Shown: piece after piece, positions 23,634 through 32,333 of the stretch
Position numbering within the stretch: the first letter of the stretch is position 1
How the letters are laid out: each line of letters starts with the position of its first letter
Assembly (NCBI GenBank): GCA_022791255.1
Contig: JAAVYR010000018.1
Location: 1-64,000, forward strand
DNA length: 64,000 bases
Source: Peptococcaceae bacterium
Lineage (GTDB): Bacteria; Bacillota; Dehalobacteriia; UBA4068; JAAVYR01
Direction: 5' to 3'
Notes under the pieces: generated by a model
What the model saw: the letters and a program-made list of their open reading frames with translations, nothing else
The model's database searches: none
What the model was told of the DNA's origin: nothing
Translations under genes and position numbers: made by a program

Positions 23634-24059
23634 ATGGATATGGTTTGCAGTGTGTTTACTGTTTACTTTGACGGTTCTTTTTGGGTGGGGGTGTACGAGC
23701 GGCGTTATCAGGATAAGCTGGAGATTGCTAGAGTAGTCTTTGGCGCGGAACCGAAAGATTATGAAGTTTACGACTTTATTCTTCATGGGGCTTATCGCTT
23801 GCAGTTTTCTCCGCAAATAAAGGAAGAACAGTCCTTAATACCAAAAAAGAGCATAAACCCGAAACGACTGCACCGATTGGTGGAAAAATCTCTGAGTCAA
23901 ACAGGTGTTGGCACCAAAGCGCAGCAAGCGTTAGCCTTGCAGCGAGAAGCAAAAAAGGAACAGGCTGACGACTGCCGCCGGGCGCGGAAGCAAGAACAAG
24001 CGGAACGAAGATTTATGCTCAAACAAAAAAAGAAAAAAGAAAAGCGTCGGGGCCGATGA
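23634..24059 (+). CDS. yjdF: YjdF-family protein (DUF2992)
   Basis: The 141-residue protein starts with the family signature CSVFTVYFDGSFWVGVYERR and LEIARVVFGAEPKDYEVYDF. It ends in a highly basic, Lys/Arg/Glu/Gln-rich helix (residues 95-141, including KQKKKKEKRRG). Its biochemical role is unknown; the association with an azaaromatic-sensing riboswitch suggests defence against or handling of planar heterocycles. GGAGGGG precedes ATG 23634. The gene's last codons lie inside the terminator stem. Confidence 0.9.
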   Translation: MDMVCSVFTVYFDGSFWVGVYERRYQDKLEIARVVFGAEPKDYEVYDFILHGAYRLQFSPQIKEEQSLIPKKSINPKRLHRLVEKSLSQTGVGTKAQQALALQREAKKEQADDCRRARKQEQAERRFMLKQKKKKEKRRGR

Positions 24060-24074
24060 CCTCGACGCTTTTCT
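24039..24074 (+). terminator. terminator overlapping the end of yjdF
   Basis: GAAAAGCGTCG and CGACGCTTTTC pair; the yjdF stop codon lies in the loop region. From 24075 to 24244 I see nothing that I can name. Confidence 0.75.
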
Positions 24075-24244
24075 ACTGGAAATAGGATAATATAAGAAGA
24101 AACAGGTCTCATCAGATTAAAAATCCCAGCTTAAAGTAGAGAAAGCGGATTTATTAAGAATGTTTACCGGAAAAATCCTGGTGCGTTTATAAAGTTTAGC
24201 GCTAAAGTTTTTATTTTGTATTTTGGATACATGATAAATTATGA

Positions 24245-24281
24245 TTGCAATTGCCTATGGTCTCTAATATAATATAGGCAA
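24245..24281 (+). promoter_or_regulatory. promoter and operator of the pyruvate carboxylase operon
   Basis: TTGCAA (24245-24250) and TATAAT (24268-24273) have a 17-nt spacer. An inverted repeat TTGCCTAT / ATAGGCAA (24251-24258, 24274-24281) begins right after the -35 and ends right after the -10, so a dimeric repressor here would block the polymerase. Confidence 0.7.
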
Positions 24282-24336
24282 CCAGGGTATACCTATATAC
24301 TTTTCTGGTGGGGAATTTTGAGAGAAGGAGATTGTT

Positions 24337-26205
24337 ATGAATAAGATTAGTTTTACCGACACAACATTGCGTGATGGTCCACAGAGCTTATGGGCAACTA
24401 GAATGCGTATCGAAGATATGTTGCCAATCATTGAAAAAATTGATAATGCCGGTTATGCTTCTGTAGAAGTATGGGGCGGCGCAACATTTGATGTTTGTAT
24501 GCGTTATTTAGGCGAAGACCCATGGGAACGCTTGAGAACATTTAAAAAATGCTTCAAAAAGACTCCTTTACAAATGTTACTGCGGGGACAAACATTGGTT
24601 GGTTATCAACAATCACCCGATGATGTTGTTGAGGCTTTCGTAACAAGAGCCATTGAAAACGGGATAGATATTATGAGAATTTTCGATGCCTTGAACAGCA
24701 TCGACAACATGCGGGTAGCTATCCGCGCTGCGAAAAAAGCAGGCGGTAAAGTACAAGGTTCTGTTGTATATACCTTAAGCCCAGTTCACACCATGGAACA
24801 TTACTTAAAAACTGCACAGGATTTAATCGACGAAGGTGTTGACTCTTTGTGCTTAAAAGACATGGGGGGTATCTTAACACCTCAACCTACCTATGACATC
24901 ATCAAAATGTGGAAAGAACATTTCCCTGATGTACCTGTTCAATTACATACCCACTTTACTTGTGCTATGGCTCCTGCTTGTGCATTAGAAGCAGCTCGTG
25001 CTGGTGCAGAAATCATTGATACCTGCTCCGCACCATTAGCATTTGGTTCTTCTCAACCACCAATCGAACCATTGGTTCGTTCCTTTGAAGAATGCGGCTT
25101 TACCACTGATATGGATATGGATTTATTGTGGGATATTGCCGACTACTTTGAAGACTTGCGTGCAAAATACGGCTATGAACGCGGCGTGAATAAATTAAGC
25201 GATATGAAAGTATTTGACCACCAAGTACCAGGCGGTATGATTTCTAACTTGGTAAGCCAATTGCGTCAACAAAAAGCAGAACATCGCTTAGATGAAGTAT
25301 TGGCCGAAGTACCAAAAGTAAGAGCAGACCTCGGTTGGCCTCCATTGGTTACACCTTGCAGCCAAATTGTAGGGATCCAATCTGTATTGAATGTACTGAC
25401 CGGTCAACGGTATAAATTGGTTCCAGATGAAGTAAAAGCTTTTGTAAAAGGCTTGTATGGTCCATCTCCGGCACCTATCACCGAAGAAATCAGAAAGAAA
25501 ATCATTGGCGACGAACAACCAATCAGCTGTCGTCCTGCTGACCTGCTTCCTGCTAAAATGGATGAAGCAAAGGCAGAAATCGCTGACCTCACCAGTGATT
25601 ATGATCAAATCATCGCTTATGCCATGTTCCCAATGGTAACCAGACAATGGTTAGAAGGCATGAGAGACGGTACTTATAAAATCGACTTGAGCTTGCCATC
25701 TGCACAAGCTGCATTAAACAATGAAGAAGGAGATATGGATATGAACTTAAAAGATATTAAAGAATTGATTTCCGCTTTAGATAGCAAAGAAATCAACGAA
25801 TTCGTATTTGAAGACGATAAATTCAAATTGGCTATCAGAAAAGGTGTAGTTGCTGCCGCTGGCGCTGCTCCTGCTGCAGCACCTGTAGCTGCTGCACCTG
25901 CTGCCGCTGCTCCTGTAGCTGCTGCCCCTGCTGCTGTAGAAGCTGGTGAAGTAGCCCTTGCTGCAAACCAAAAAACTATCGTATCCCCAATCGTTGGTAC
26001 TTTCTATGCTGCTCCTGCTCCTGACGCTGCTCCTTTCGTAAAAGAAGGGGATGTTGTAGCAAAAGGTCAAACCGTTTGCATCGTAGAAGCTATGAAATTG
26101 TTCAACCAAATCGAGTCTGACTATGCTGGTAAAATCGTAAAAGTTTTGGTAGCAAATGCTGAAGCTGTAGAATACGGTCAACCACTGTTCATCATTGAAG
26201 AATAA
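24337..26205 (+). CDS. pycB: pyruvate carboxylase subunit B (carboxyltransferase + biotin carrier)
   Basis: Residues 1-465 are a pyruvate/oxaloacetate carboxyltransferase (FTDTTLRDGPQSLWATRMR, IMRIFDALNS, LCLKDMGGILTP, QLHTHFTCAMA, with the metal His pair). Residues 469-510 look like the start of an acetyl-CoA-carboxylase-type AccB (MNLKDIKELISALDSKEINE). An Ala/Pro linker (515-555) follows, then a biotinyl domain with Lys587 in EAMKLF. It forms oxaloacetate from pyruvate together with the biotin carboxylase encoded next; no sodium-pump subunits are nearby. An internal ribosome site and ATG at 25741 could also release free carrier protein. Confidence 0.88.
   Translation: MNKISFTDTTLRDGPQSLWATRMRIEDMLPIIEKIDNAGYASVEVWGGATFDVCMRYLGEDPWERLRTFKKCFKKTPLQMLLRGQTLVGYQQSPDDVVEAFVTRAIENGIDIMRIFDALNSIDNMRVAIRAAKKAGGKVQGSVVYTLSPVHTMEHYLKTAQDLIDEGVDSLCLKDMGGILTPQPTYDIIKMWKEHFPDVPVQLHTHFTCAMAPACALEAARAGAEIIDTCSAPLAFGSSQPPIEPLVRSFEECGFTTDMDMDLLWDIADYFEDLRAKYGYERGVNKLSDMKVFDHQVPGGMISNLVSQLRQQKAEHRLDEVLAEVPKVRADLGWPPLVTPCSQIVGIQSVLNVLTGQRYKLVPDEVKAFVKGLYGPSPAPITEEIRKKIIGDEQPISCRPADLLPAKMDEAKAEIADLTSDYDQIIAYAMFPMVTRQWLEGMRDGTYKIDLSLPSAQAALNNEEGDMDMNLKDIKELISALDSKEINEFVFEDDKFKLAIRKGVVAAAGAAPAAAPVAAAPAAAAPVAAAPAAVEAGEVALAANQKTIVSPIVGTFYAAPAPDAAPFVKEGDVVAKGQTVCIVEAMKLFNQIESDYAGKIVKVLVANAEAVEYGQPLFIIEE
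25741..26205 (+). other. possible internal translation start giving a free biotin carrier
   Basis: Inside pycB, AGAAGGAG (25725-25732) lies 8 nt before the in-frame ATG 25741. The product would be 154 residues and begin MNLKDIKELIS, exactly as a stand-alone AccB does. Another in-frame ATG (25735) is too close to the ribosome site. Confidence 0.5.
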
Positions 26206-26240
26206 TTCGAGATAAGAGAAATATTCATCATTGAAGAATA
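26188..26240 (+). repeat. tandem duplication of the pycB end
   Basis: TTCATCATTGAAGAATA occurs at 26188-26204 (the last codons of pycB) and again at 26224-26240, 36 bp later. The bases after each copy are also related (GAGATAAGAGAAATAT and GAGATAAAAATAT). The second copy supplies the ribosome site of the next gene. Confidence 0.85.
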
Positions 26241-26254
26241 GAGGAGATAAAAAT

Positions 26255-27598
26255 ATGTTTAAGAAAGTTTTAATCGCAAACCGCGGTGAAATCGCAGTTC
26301 GGGTTATTCGTGCTTGTAAAGAATTGGGCATCAAAACCGTTGCTGTTTATTCTGAAGCCGATAAAGATGGTCTTCATGTACAATTAGCTGATGAAGCTGT
26401 TTGCATCGGACCAAAAGAGTCTGCAAAAAGTTATTTGAATATGGCAGCGTTAGTTAGCGCTGCTAAAATGACCGGTGCAGAAGCAATCCATCCTGGCTTT
26501 GGTTTCTTATCTGAAAACGCAGAATTTGTAAAATTCTGTGAACAACATGATATTGTCTTCATTGGGCCATCTGCTCACGCTATGGAAACCATGGGGGCAA
26601 AATCTGTGGCTAGAGAAACCATGATGGCAGCAGGCGTACCTGTTGTTCCTGGTTCTGACGGCTTGATTACTGATGTAGATGAAGCTGTAAAACTTGCCAA
26701 AGAAATCGGTTATCCGGTAATGGTAAAAGCTTCTGCTGGTGGCGGCGGTAAAGGGATCCGCATGGTAATGGACGAAGAAGGTCTTCGCGAAGGTATCATG
26801 ATGGCGCAAACTGAAGCCCAAGCAGCTTTTGGTGATGGTGGTGTATACCTTGAAAAATGCATCATTGAACCTCGCCACATTGAAATGCAGATTTTGGCAG
26901 ATACCTTTGGTAATACATTGTACATCGGCGAACGTGAATGCTCTATTCAACGCCGCCAACAAAAAGTATTCGAAGAAGCGCCATCTGTGGCTGTAACCGA
27001 AGAAGCGCGGAAACACTTAGGCGAAATCGCTGTTCGCGCTGCTAAAGCTGTAAACTATTACAGCGTTGGTACCATCGAATTCTTAATGGATAAAGAAGGC
27101 AACTTCTACTTCATGGAAATGAACACTCGTATTCAGGTAGAACACCCTGTATCCGAATTTATCACTGGTGTGGACTTAGTAAAAGAACAAATCAAAGTTG
27201 CTGCTGGTGAAAAATTAACGCTGACTCAAGACGATATTAAAATCAATGGTTGGGCTATGGAATGCCGTATCAATGCGGAAGACCCTGAATTTAACTTCCG
27301 TCCATCTCCTGGCACCATCACCAAATATCAAGTGCCTGGTGGTCCTGGGGTGCGTATTGATGGTGCTCCATATCAAGGCTATCGCATTCCTCCATATTAC
27401 GACTCCATGGTATCTAAGCTTATCGTTTGGGCTCCTACCCGTGATGAAGCTATTGCCAGAATGAACCGTGCTTTGGATGAATATGTGATCGAAGGGATTA
27501 AAACAACCATTCCTTTCCATAAGCAATTGATGGCCAATGAAAAATTCCAAAAAGGTCAAATCTATACCAAGTTTGTAGAAACAGAAATGCTAAAATAA
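26255..27598 (+). CDS. accC: biotin carboxylase (pyruvate carboxylase subunit A)
   Basis: The 447-residue ATP-grasp enzyme carboxylates biotin on the carrier domain of the preceding protein. Motifs: VLIANRGEIAVRVIRACKEL, ATP loop KASAGGGGKGIRMV, ERECSIQRRQQKVFEEAPS, MEMNTRIQVEHPVSE. The start is ATG 26255 after GAGGAG. It belongs to the two-subunit pyruvate carboxylase operon. It could also serve an acetyl-CoA carboxylase, since it is very close to AccC and the partner carries an AccB-like segment. Confidence 0.93.
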   Translation: MFKKVLIANRGEIAVRVIRACKELGIKTVAVYSEADKDGLHVQLADEAVCIGPKESAKSYLNMAALVSAAKMTGAEAIHPGFGFLSENAEFVKFCEQHDIVFIGPSAHAMETMGAKSVARETMMAAGVPVVPGSDGLITDVDEAVKLAKEIGYPVMVKASAGGGGKGIRMVMDEEGLREGIMMAQTEAQAAFGDGGVYLEKCIIEPRHIEMQILADTFGNTLYIGERECSIQRRQQKVFEEAPSVAVTEEARKHLGEIAVRAAKAVNYYSVGTIEFLMDKEGNFYFMEMNTRIQVEHPVSEFITGVDLVKEQIKVAAGEKLTLTQDDIKINGWAMECRINAEDPEFNFRPSPGTITKYQVPGGPGVRIDGAPYQGYRIPPYYDSMVSKLIVWAPTRDEAIARMNRALDEYVIEGIKTTIPFHKQLMANEKFQKGQIYTKFVETEMLK

Positions 27599-27617
27599 AT
27601 TTGGTGCAGATACAAAT

Positions 27618-27650
27618 AAAAAGAGAGGCAAAAAGCCTCTCTTTTTTGAT
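27618..27650 (+). terminator. terminator of the pyruvate carboxylase operon
   Basis: AAAGAGAGGC and GCCTCTCTTT pair around AAAAA, ending in a T run. Confidence 0.85.
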
Positions 27651-27663
27651 AGGAGGGGCTGTT

Positions 27664-28422
27664 GTGAACATCATTACGGTAACAGCGGAAAACTTAGAGC
27701 AAGAGCATATTTGTTGCGCCATTAGCAATAATAAGGATTGCCAGGTCATATCTAAAAAGGCTTGGCTGGCAGAGCGGTTTGCCGACGGTTTGGTTTTCAA
27801 AAAAGGTGATGTGCGGGGAAAATGCTTTATCGAGTATCTTCCTGCTGAAAATGCTTGGGCGCCTATCGACGCGCCGGGATTTATGTATATTGATTGCCTG
27901 TGGGTATCAGGGCAATATAAAGGGCATGGGAATAGCAATCTGCTCCTGGAGGAATGTATCCATGACAGCAAGGAAAAAGGCAAGAAAGGACTGGTGATTT
28001 TATCTTCCAAGAAGAAAATGCCCTTTCTGGCTGACCCGAAATATCTGCAGTATAAGGGCTTTCTGGTGGCAGATAGTGCTGAGCCGTATTATGAATTGTA
28101 TTATTTGCCTTTTGTGGATGGGGGTAAAATGCCAAAATTCAAAGATCAGGTGAAAGCGCCTCATATTGCAGAACAAGGGTTTATCCTGTATTACACTCAT
28201 CAGTGTCCGTTTACAGCGAAGTATGTACCGCTAATCGAAGAGATGGCACGGGAAAGAGGTATTGCTTTTCATTCTGTACGCATTGACAGTAGGGAAAAAG
28301 CTCAAAATGCGCCTGCACCTGTTACCACATATAGCTTGTTTTACAATGGAGAGTTTATAACCCATGAAATTTTATCGGATAAGAAATTCTTAAAAATCCT
28401 GAAGAACAAGGCTTTACTTTAA
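27664..28422 (+). CDS. GNAT acetyltransferase with YoaP-type C-terminal domain
   Basis: The 252-residue protein has an N-terminal GNAT fold (residues 1-150; MYIDCLWVSGQYKGHGNSNL is the acetyl-CoA loop region). A C-terminal domain of the YoaP type contains a thioredoxin-like segment (GFILYYTHQCPFTAKYVPLI) with a single Cys. Substrate unknown. The start is GTG 27664 after AGGAGGGG; anything further upstream would run through the preceding terminator. It is convergent with purC and shares a terminator. Confidence 0.8.
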   Translation: MNIITVTAENLEQEHICCAISNNKDCQVISKKAWLAERFADGLVFKKGDVRGKCFIEYLPAENAWAPIDAPGFMYIDCLWVSGQYKGHGNSNLLLEECIHDSKEKGKKGLVILSSKKKMPFLADPKYLQYKGFLVADSAEPYYELYYLPFVDGGKMPKFKDQVKAPHIAEQGFILYYTHQCPFTAKYVPLIEEMARERGIAFHSVRIDSREKAQNAPAPVTTYSLFYNGEFITHEILSDKKFLKILKNKALL

Positions 28423-28426
28423 AATA

Positions 28427-28460
28427 AAACAGACGGCAAGAAAATCTTGCCGTCTGTTTA
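28427..28460. terminator. bidirectional terminator
   Basis: AACAGACGGCAAGA and TCTTGCCGTCTGTT pair around AAA between the convergent GNAT and purC genes. Confidence 0.85.
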
Positions 28461-28476
28461 TGTACAGGATGATGAA

Positions 28477-29154
28477 TTAACCAATGAAGTTTGCAGCCAG
28501 GTCCATTGGTTTTACAATCACGCCGTCTTTATAAACACGCATGTTGCCGCCGGAGATTTCGTCGATTAACAATACTTTATCGCCGGATTTGCCAAATTCG
28601 AATTTGATGTCATATAAATCCATGCCTTTTTTGCTCATTTCATCAGCGATGAATTTGGTTAAGGTTTTGGTTTGGGCTTTGATATCTTCATATTCGGCGT
28701 CGGTCATGATGCCTAATGTAACCAAAGCGTCTTTGGTGATAGGTGGGTCTTCTCGGTCGTCGTCTTTTAAGGTCACTTCTACGAAATAATCTAAGTCCTG
28801 ACCTTTGGTAGCATAGGTGCCAAAACGACGGATAAAGCTGCCATCAGCCTTTCTGCGGCAAACGACTTCTAAGCCTTCACCATAGCGGGTAGCTGGTTTT
28901 ACTGTCATGGTAACAGCGTCGGCATCAGCAGAAATATAGTGAGTTTCAATGCCTGCTGCATTTAATTTTTCAAAGAAATATTTAGACATCAAAAGGCCGG
29001 CTTTGCCGATACCTGCAATCTGTAATCCTACTGTGTTAGCACCTGGGTCAAAAACACCATCGGTGCCGGTCACATCATCTTTGAACTTCAATAAGAAGTT
29101 GCCGTCGTCTAGTTTGAAAACATTTTTGGTTTTTCCTGCGTATACTTGTTCCAT
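28477..29154 (-). CDS. purC: SAICAR synthase
   Basis: PurC joins aspartate to CAIR with ATP in purine synthesis. The 225-residue protein carries [42 protein letters not shown] and [13 protein letters not shown], all family signatures. It is transcribed alone, apart from other pur genes in this window. AAAGGAGTG is the ribosome site. A hairpin (GTGGAT / ATCCAC) lies at the predicted transcript start. Confidence 0.95.
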   Translation of the reverse strand: MEQVYAGKTKNVFKLDDGNFLLKFKDDVTGTDGVFDPGANTVGLQIAGIGKAGLLMSKYFFEKLNAAGIETHYISADADAVTMTVKPATRYGEGLEVVCRRKADGSFIRRFGTYATKGQDLDYFVEVTLKDDDREDPPITKDALVTLGIMTDAEYEDIKAQTKTLTKFIADEMSKKGMDLYDIKFEFGKSGDKVLLIDEISGGNMRVYKDGVIVKPMDLAANFIG

Positions 29155-29202
29155 TCTATCACTCCTTTATTTATATAAAAAAATAGTAAAATCAGTGCTT
29201 AA

Positions 29203-29264
29203 ACAGGTGGATAAACAAGCTATCATCCACTTTTACAGTATAACATTTCTTGTCGATTTGGCAA
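29203..29264 (-). promoter_or_regulatory. purC promoter with 5' hairpin
   Basis: On the minus strand TTGCCA (29264-29259) and TATACT (29242-29237) are 16 nt apart. The transcript would begin close to a hairpin with arms GTGGAT and ATCCAC (plus-strand 29203-29231), which may protect the 5' end. Confidence 0.55.
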
Positions 29265-29326
29265 TATTTTTTTTGTATGAATAATGTATTTTTATAGAAA
29301 TTTCTTTAGCAAACGCTGGGGTTTTC

Positions 29327-30196
29327 TTATTCAGTTATTTGAATGAGTGAAGCGAGTAGGCCCCGTTTGCCTTGATGTCCCCTGTGAGAAAAGAAAATGT
29401 CCTTATGACAATTGGTACAAAGCCCAATGTCAATGATATGTTCTGGTAGGAGGCCAGCAGATTGGGCGATGAGGCTGTTTATCTGCTGTAAGTTTATATG
29501 GTACTTGCCTGGTGTAGTTGGTTTTATAGCCTTGCTATTTGTGAGGAGTGGATGGGCTAGAAAGATATCTGCTACTGGTTGGTCTACTTCATAGCAGCAA
29601 AAACCGATAGAGGGTCCGATGCCCATATAAATATCTTTTGGCTTGCTATGATAATGCTCTTGAAAAATCTGTATCATGTTGGCAGCGATATTCCCTACTG
29701 TTCCGCGCCAGCCGGCATGGGCGGCGCCTATTACTTTCCTTATCGGGTCTGCAAAGAGGAGGGGGACGCAATCTGCATGAACGACGCTTAACGGTACGCC
29801 CGGTAAATCTGTAATGAGCCCATCAATATCGTGGTAGTCCTGCGGTAGGGAAAAGCCTTTGCCGATGTCTTCTTTGCCGATTATTTTTACATTAGTGGTG
29901 TGAGTTTGGTCGGTGAGGGTAAGATTTCCCGTGTTGAGGCCGATGCAGGAGCAAATCATCTCATAGTTTTTACGGATGTTTTCTGGTTTGTCTGCTGTCT
30001 TAAAGCCTAAATTCATGGTGGCATAGATATCCTCGCTGACGCCGCCCCAGCGGGTGGAGAAACCATGGCGCATATTGGGCAAGGCCGAAAAGCTATTAAG
30101 TGTAAGATATGGGGTGGGTGTAGAATGATAAGTAAAAACGGGGTTGTCATTCCAGTTGGTAGGAATATTTATAGATGGTGTGTTTGTTATTTCCAT
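29327..30196 (-). CDS. pgeF: peptidoglycan editing factor/laccase-domain protein (YfiH/YlmD)
   Basis: The 289-residue multicopper-oxidase-related protein shows RHGFSTRWGGVS, VVHADCVPLLFAD (His and Cys of the zinc/active site), GAAHAGWRGTVG and GLCTNCHKDIFFSHR. Members have been described as purine nucleoside phosphorylases/adenosine deaminases and as PgeF, which corrects peptidoglycan composition. AAAGGAGAAC precedes ATG 30196. It lies 117 nt after alr on the same strand, which is compatible with a wall-related role. Confidence 0.9.
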   Translation of the reverse strand: MEITNTPSINIPTNWNDNPVFTYHSTPTPYLTLNSFSALPNMRHGFSTRWGGVSEDIYATMNLGFKTADKPENIRKNYEMICSCIGLNTGNLTLTDQTHTTNVKIIGKEDIGKGFSLPQDYHDIDGLITDLPGVPLSVVHADCVPLLFADPIRKVIGAAHAGWRGTVGNIAANMIQIFQEHYHSKPKDIYMGIGPSIGFCCYEVDQPVADIFLAHPLLTNSKAIKPTTPGKYHINLQQINSLIAQSAGLLPEHIIDIGLCTNCHKDIFFSHRGHQGKRGLLASLIQITE

Positions 30197-30257
30197 ATGG
30201 TTTGTTCTCCTTTCTAGTAAGGTTTTTCTAGGTTGGCCGCTTTGTAAGGGAAAAAGA

Positions 30258-30302
30258 AAAGAGACTGAAAAGTTACTAAAAAGTTACACTTTAAGGTCTC
30301 TT
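30258..30302 (-). terminator. hairpin between alr and pgeF
   Basis: Outer arms AAGAGAC / GTCTCTT enclose a second stem AAAGT / ACTTT. It may end alr transcription in part, but no clear T run follows on the minus strand. Confidence 0.45.
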
Positions 30303-30313
30303 AGAAAATCAGA

Positions 30314-31462
30314 TTATTTAGCAGGATAGATAAGCGGTGTTTCTACATATTTTCTAGGTAGGCGGTTTGTAAGACGGGTCATAAATTCTACCTGCCCGGA
30401 GCCTACTAGCTTGCCTAAGTCCTCGCAACTGATAGCATCATATTCATTAGCGCCGATTAAGATAACTTCTTCACCTGCTTGGATGGGGATGTCTTTATCT
30501 ATCAAAATCATGCACTGGTCCATGCAAATAGTGCCTACAATGGGGAAACGATAATTTTTATAAAGGACCTCTGCTTTATTGCTGAGTCCTCGGTCGTAGC
30601 CATCTGCATAGCCGATAGGAAGAGTCGCAATCTGACAGGCACTTTTGGTAGTATAGGTACTGTTATAGCTAATGCGAGTGCCAGCTGGTACTTGGTTTAC
30701 TCGAGCAATTTTTGCCTTTAAGGTCATGGCTGGGTAAAAAACGCCTTTGCTTCTGTCCAGACAAGGAGAAAGGTAGCAGCCGTAAGTGATGATGCCGGGA
30801 CGTACCATATCCAGATGGGCTTCTGGGTAATTTAAGATAGCGGAGCTGTTTGCCATATGCTTATAAGTAAAAGTGTGGCCGGTGGTTTCCTCCAGCTGGT
30901 GTACAAAGGTTTTAAATTTATCAATTTGCAATTCTGTATAGGTGCGGTCTTCTTCGTCTGCACAAGCTAGATGAGTGTAGACGCCCACTGCTGTTAAATG
31001 GGGTAAAGAAAGAATAGCGGCTGCTTCTTGCATGCCTGCCGCGTCAGTATTAACACCTAGTCGGGTCATGCCGGTATCTACTTTTAAATGAATGGGAAAT
31101 TGAATATTTTTTTCTGCAGCCAAGTTATTTAAAATAGTTGCTTCTTCATAGGAGAATATGGTTGGGGTCAGGTTGTATTCTAATAAGCGAGGATAATCTT
31201 CTGCCGGTACCCAGCCGAAAATCAGAATAGGTACGGTGAAACCTGCTTCTCGCAGGGTGACGCCTTCGTTGGCAATGGCGACGGCAAGCTGGCTTGCGCC
31301 TCCCTCTAAGCAGGTTCTTGCTGTTTCTATCATACCATGGCCGTAAGCATTTGCTTTTACCACGCCCATGACTTCAGCCGGGGCTACGATGCGCCGGATT
31401 TCTTCTATATTATGACGAATGGCATTGAGATTAATCTCTAGCCGGGCAGGTCTGGAACTCAT
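30314..31462 (-). CDS. alr: alanine racemase
   Basis: This PLP enzyme makes D-alanine for peptidoglycan. The 382-residue protein contains the PLP lysine in MGVVKANAYGHG (about residue 37) and the second catalytic Tyr in RISYNSTY. Also seen are VKVDTGMTRLG and GTICMDQCMILI. I chose the ATG at 31462, 5 nt after GGGAGGAT; the upstream in-frame ATG has no site. Length and motifs are normal. Confidence 0.95.
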   Translation of the reverse strand: MSSRPARLEINLNAIRHNIEEIRRIVAPAEVMGVVKANAYGHGMIETARTCLEGGASQLAVAIANEGVTLREAGFTVPILIFGWVPAEDYPRLLEYNLTPTIFSYEEATILNNLAAEKNIQFPIHLKVDTGMTRLGVNTDAAGMQEAAAILSLPHLTAVGVYTHLACADEEDRTYTELQIDKFKTFVHQLEETTGHTFTYKHMANSSAILNYPEAHLDMVRPGIITYGCYLSPCLDRSKGVFYPAMTLKAKIARVNQVPAGTRISYNSTYTTKSACQIATLPIGYADGYDRGLSNKAEVLYKNYRFPIVGTICMDQCMILIDKDIPIQAGEEVILIGANEYDAISCEDLGKLVGSGQVEFMTRLTNRLPRKYVETPLIYPAK

Positions 31463-31708
31463 GAAAAATCCTCCCATGCAGCTGCAAATTTATTTCTTGC
31501 AATGGATTTATTCTAACACAATCCCTAGGCATTTTCAATTTTTAGGGAAATCTCTATATAAAGAAAATACGATGGTCAGCTTAATTTATGCTTAAAAAAG
31601 AAAAAAGTCCGTCGTTTCAGTATTATTTCATGGTCAATATGGTAAAATCATGATAAAATATAAAAACATAGTAACTTAGTAACATAGTGATACGAAGAGG
31701 GGGATGTT

Positions 31709-32281
31709 ATGTCTCAACCAGGTGTATATAAGCAGCTTGATATAGACGCAATGAAAAATCAGCTTACATTGATGGTAACAGATTTTTTAAGCCAGGCTGG
31801 AGTGGGTGCTGGAGATATTTTGGTATTAGGGTGCAGCACTAGCGAGATATGCGGTACTGCTATAGGGAAGGGCTTTAGTCAAGCAGTAGGGGATATGGTC
31901 ATTGATACAGTTTTGTCTTTGTTAAAGGACGGTCAGATTTCTCTAGCTGTGCAATGCTGCGAGCATTTAAACCGGGCGTTGGTGGTGGAAAAAGAACTTG
32001 CCCTTGCAAACGGCTGGGAAATTGTGGCGGCAGTTCCTATGCCTGAGGCTGGCGGCGCTGCAGCTGCAGCGGCTTTTCGTAAATTTACTGACCCTGTGTT
32101 GGTAGAACATATTTCTGCTTCTTGTGGCATAGATATTGGTGATACCTTTATTGGTATGCATATTCGTCATGTGGTAGTTCCGGTGCGTCTTGCTGAACAG
32201 ACTTTAGGTAGTGCCCATGTGACTTTTGCTAAAAGCCGCCCTAAATATATTGGCGGTGCGCGGGCTTGTTATCAGCTGTAG
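31709..32281 (+). CDS. YwlG/DUF436 family protein (TIGR01440)
   Basis: The 190-residue protein matches the UPF0340/YwlG family, with LVLGCSTSEICGTAIGKGFS, VQCCEHLNRALVVE and HVVVPVRLAEQTLGSAHVTF. Function is unknown; structures resemble small oxidoreductase-like folds. The region before it (31463-31708) contains only AT-rich sequence with TAAAAT-type boxes and no gene. GAGGGGGATG is the ribosome site. A small membrane protein gene follows 52 nt later. Confidence 0.88.
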   Translation: MSQPGVYKQLDIDAMKNQLTLMVTDFLSQAGVGAGDILVLGCSTSEICGTAIGKGFSQAVGDMVIDTVLSLLKDGQISLAVQCCEHLNRALVVEKELALANGWEIVAAVPMPEAGGAAAAAAFRKFTDPVLVEHISASCGIDIGDTFIGMHIRHVVVPVRLAEQTLGSAHVTFAKSRPKYIGGARACYQL

Positions 32282-32333
32282 ATATGACTGCAATCAGTCA
32301 GTGGAAAATCTTGAAACAAAGTGGAGTAAGTGA

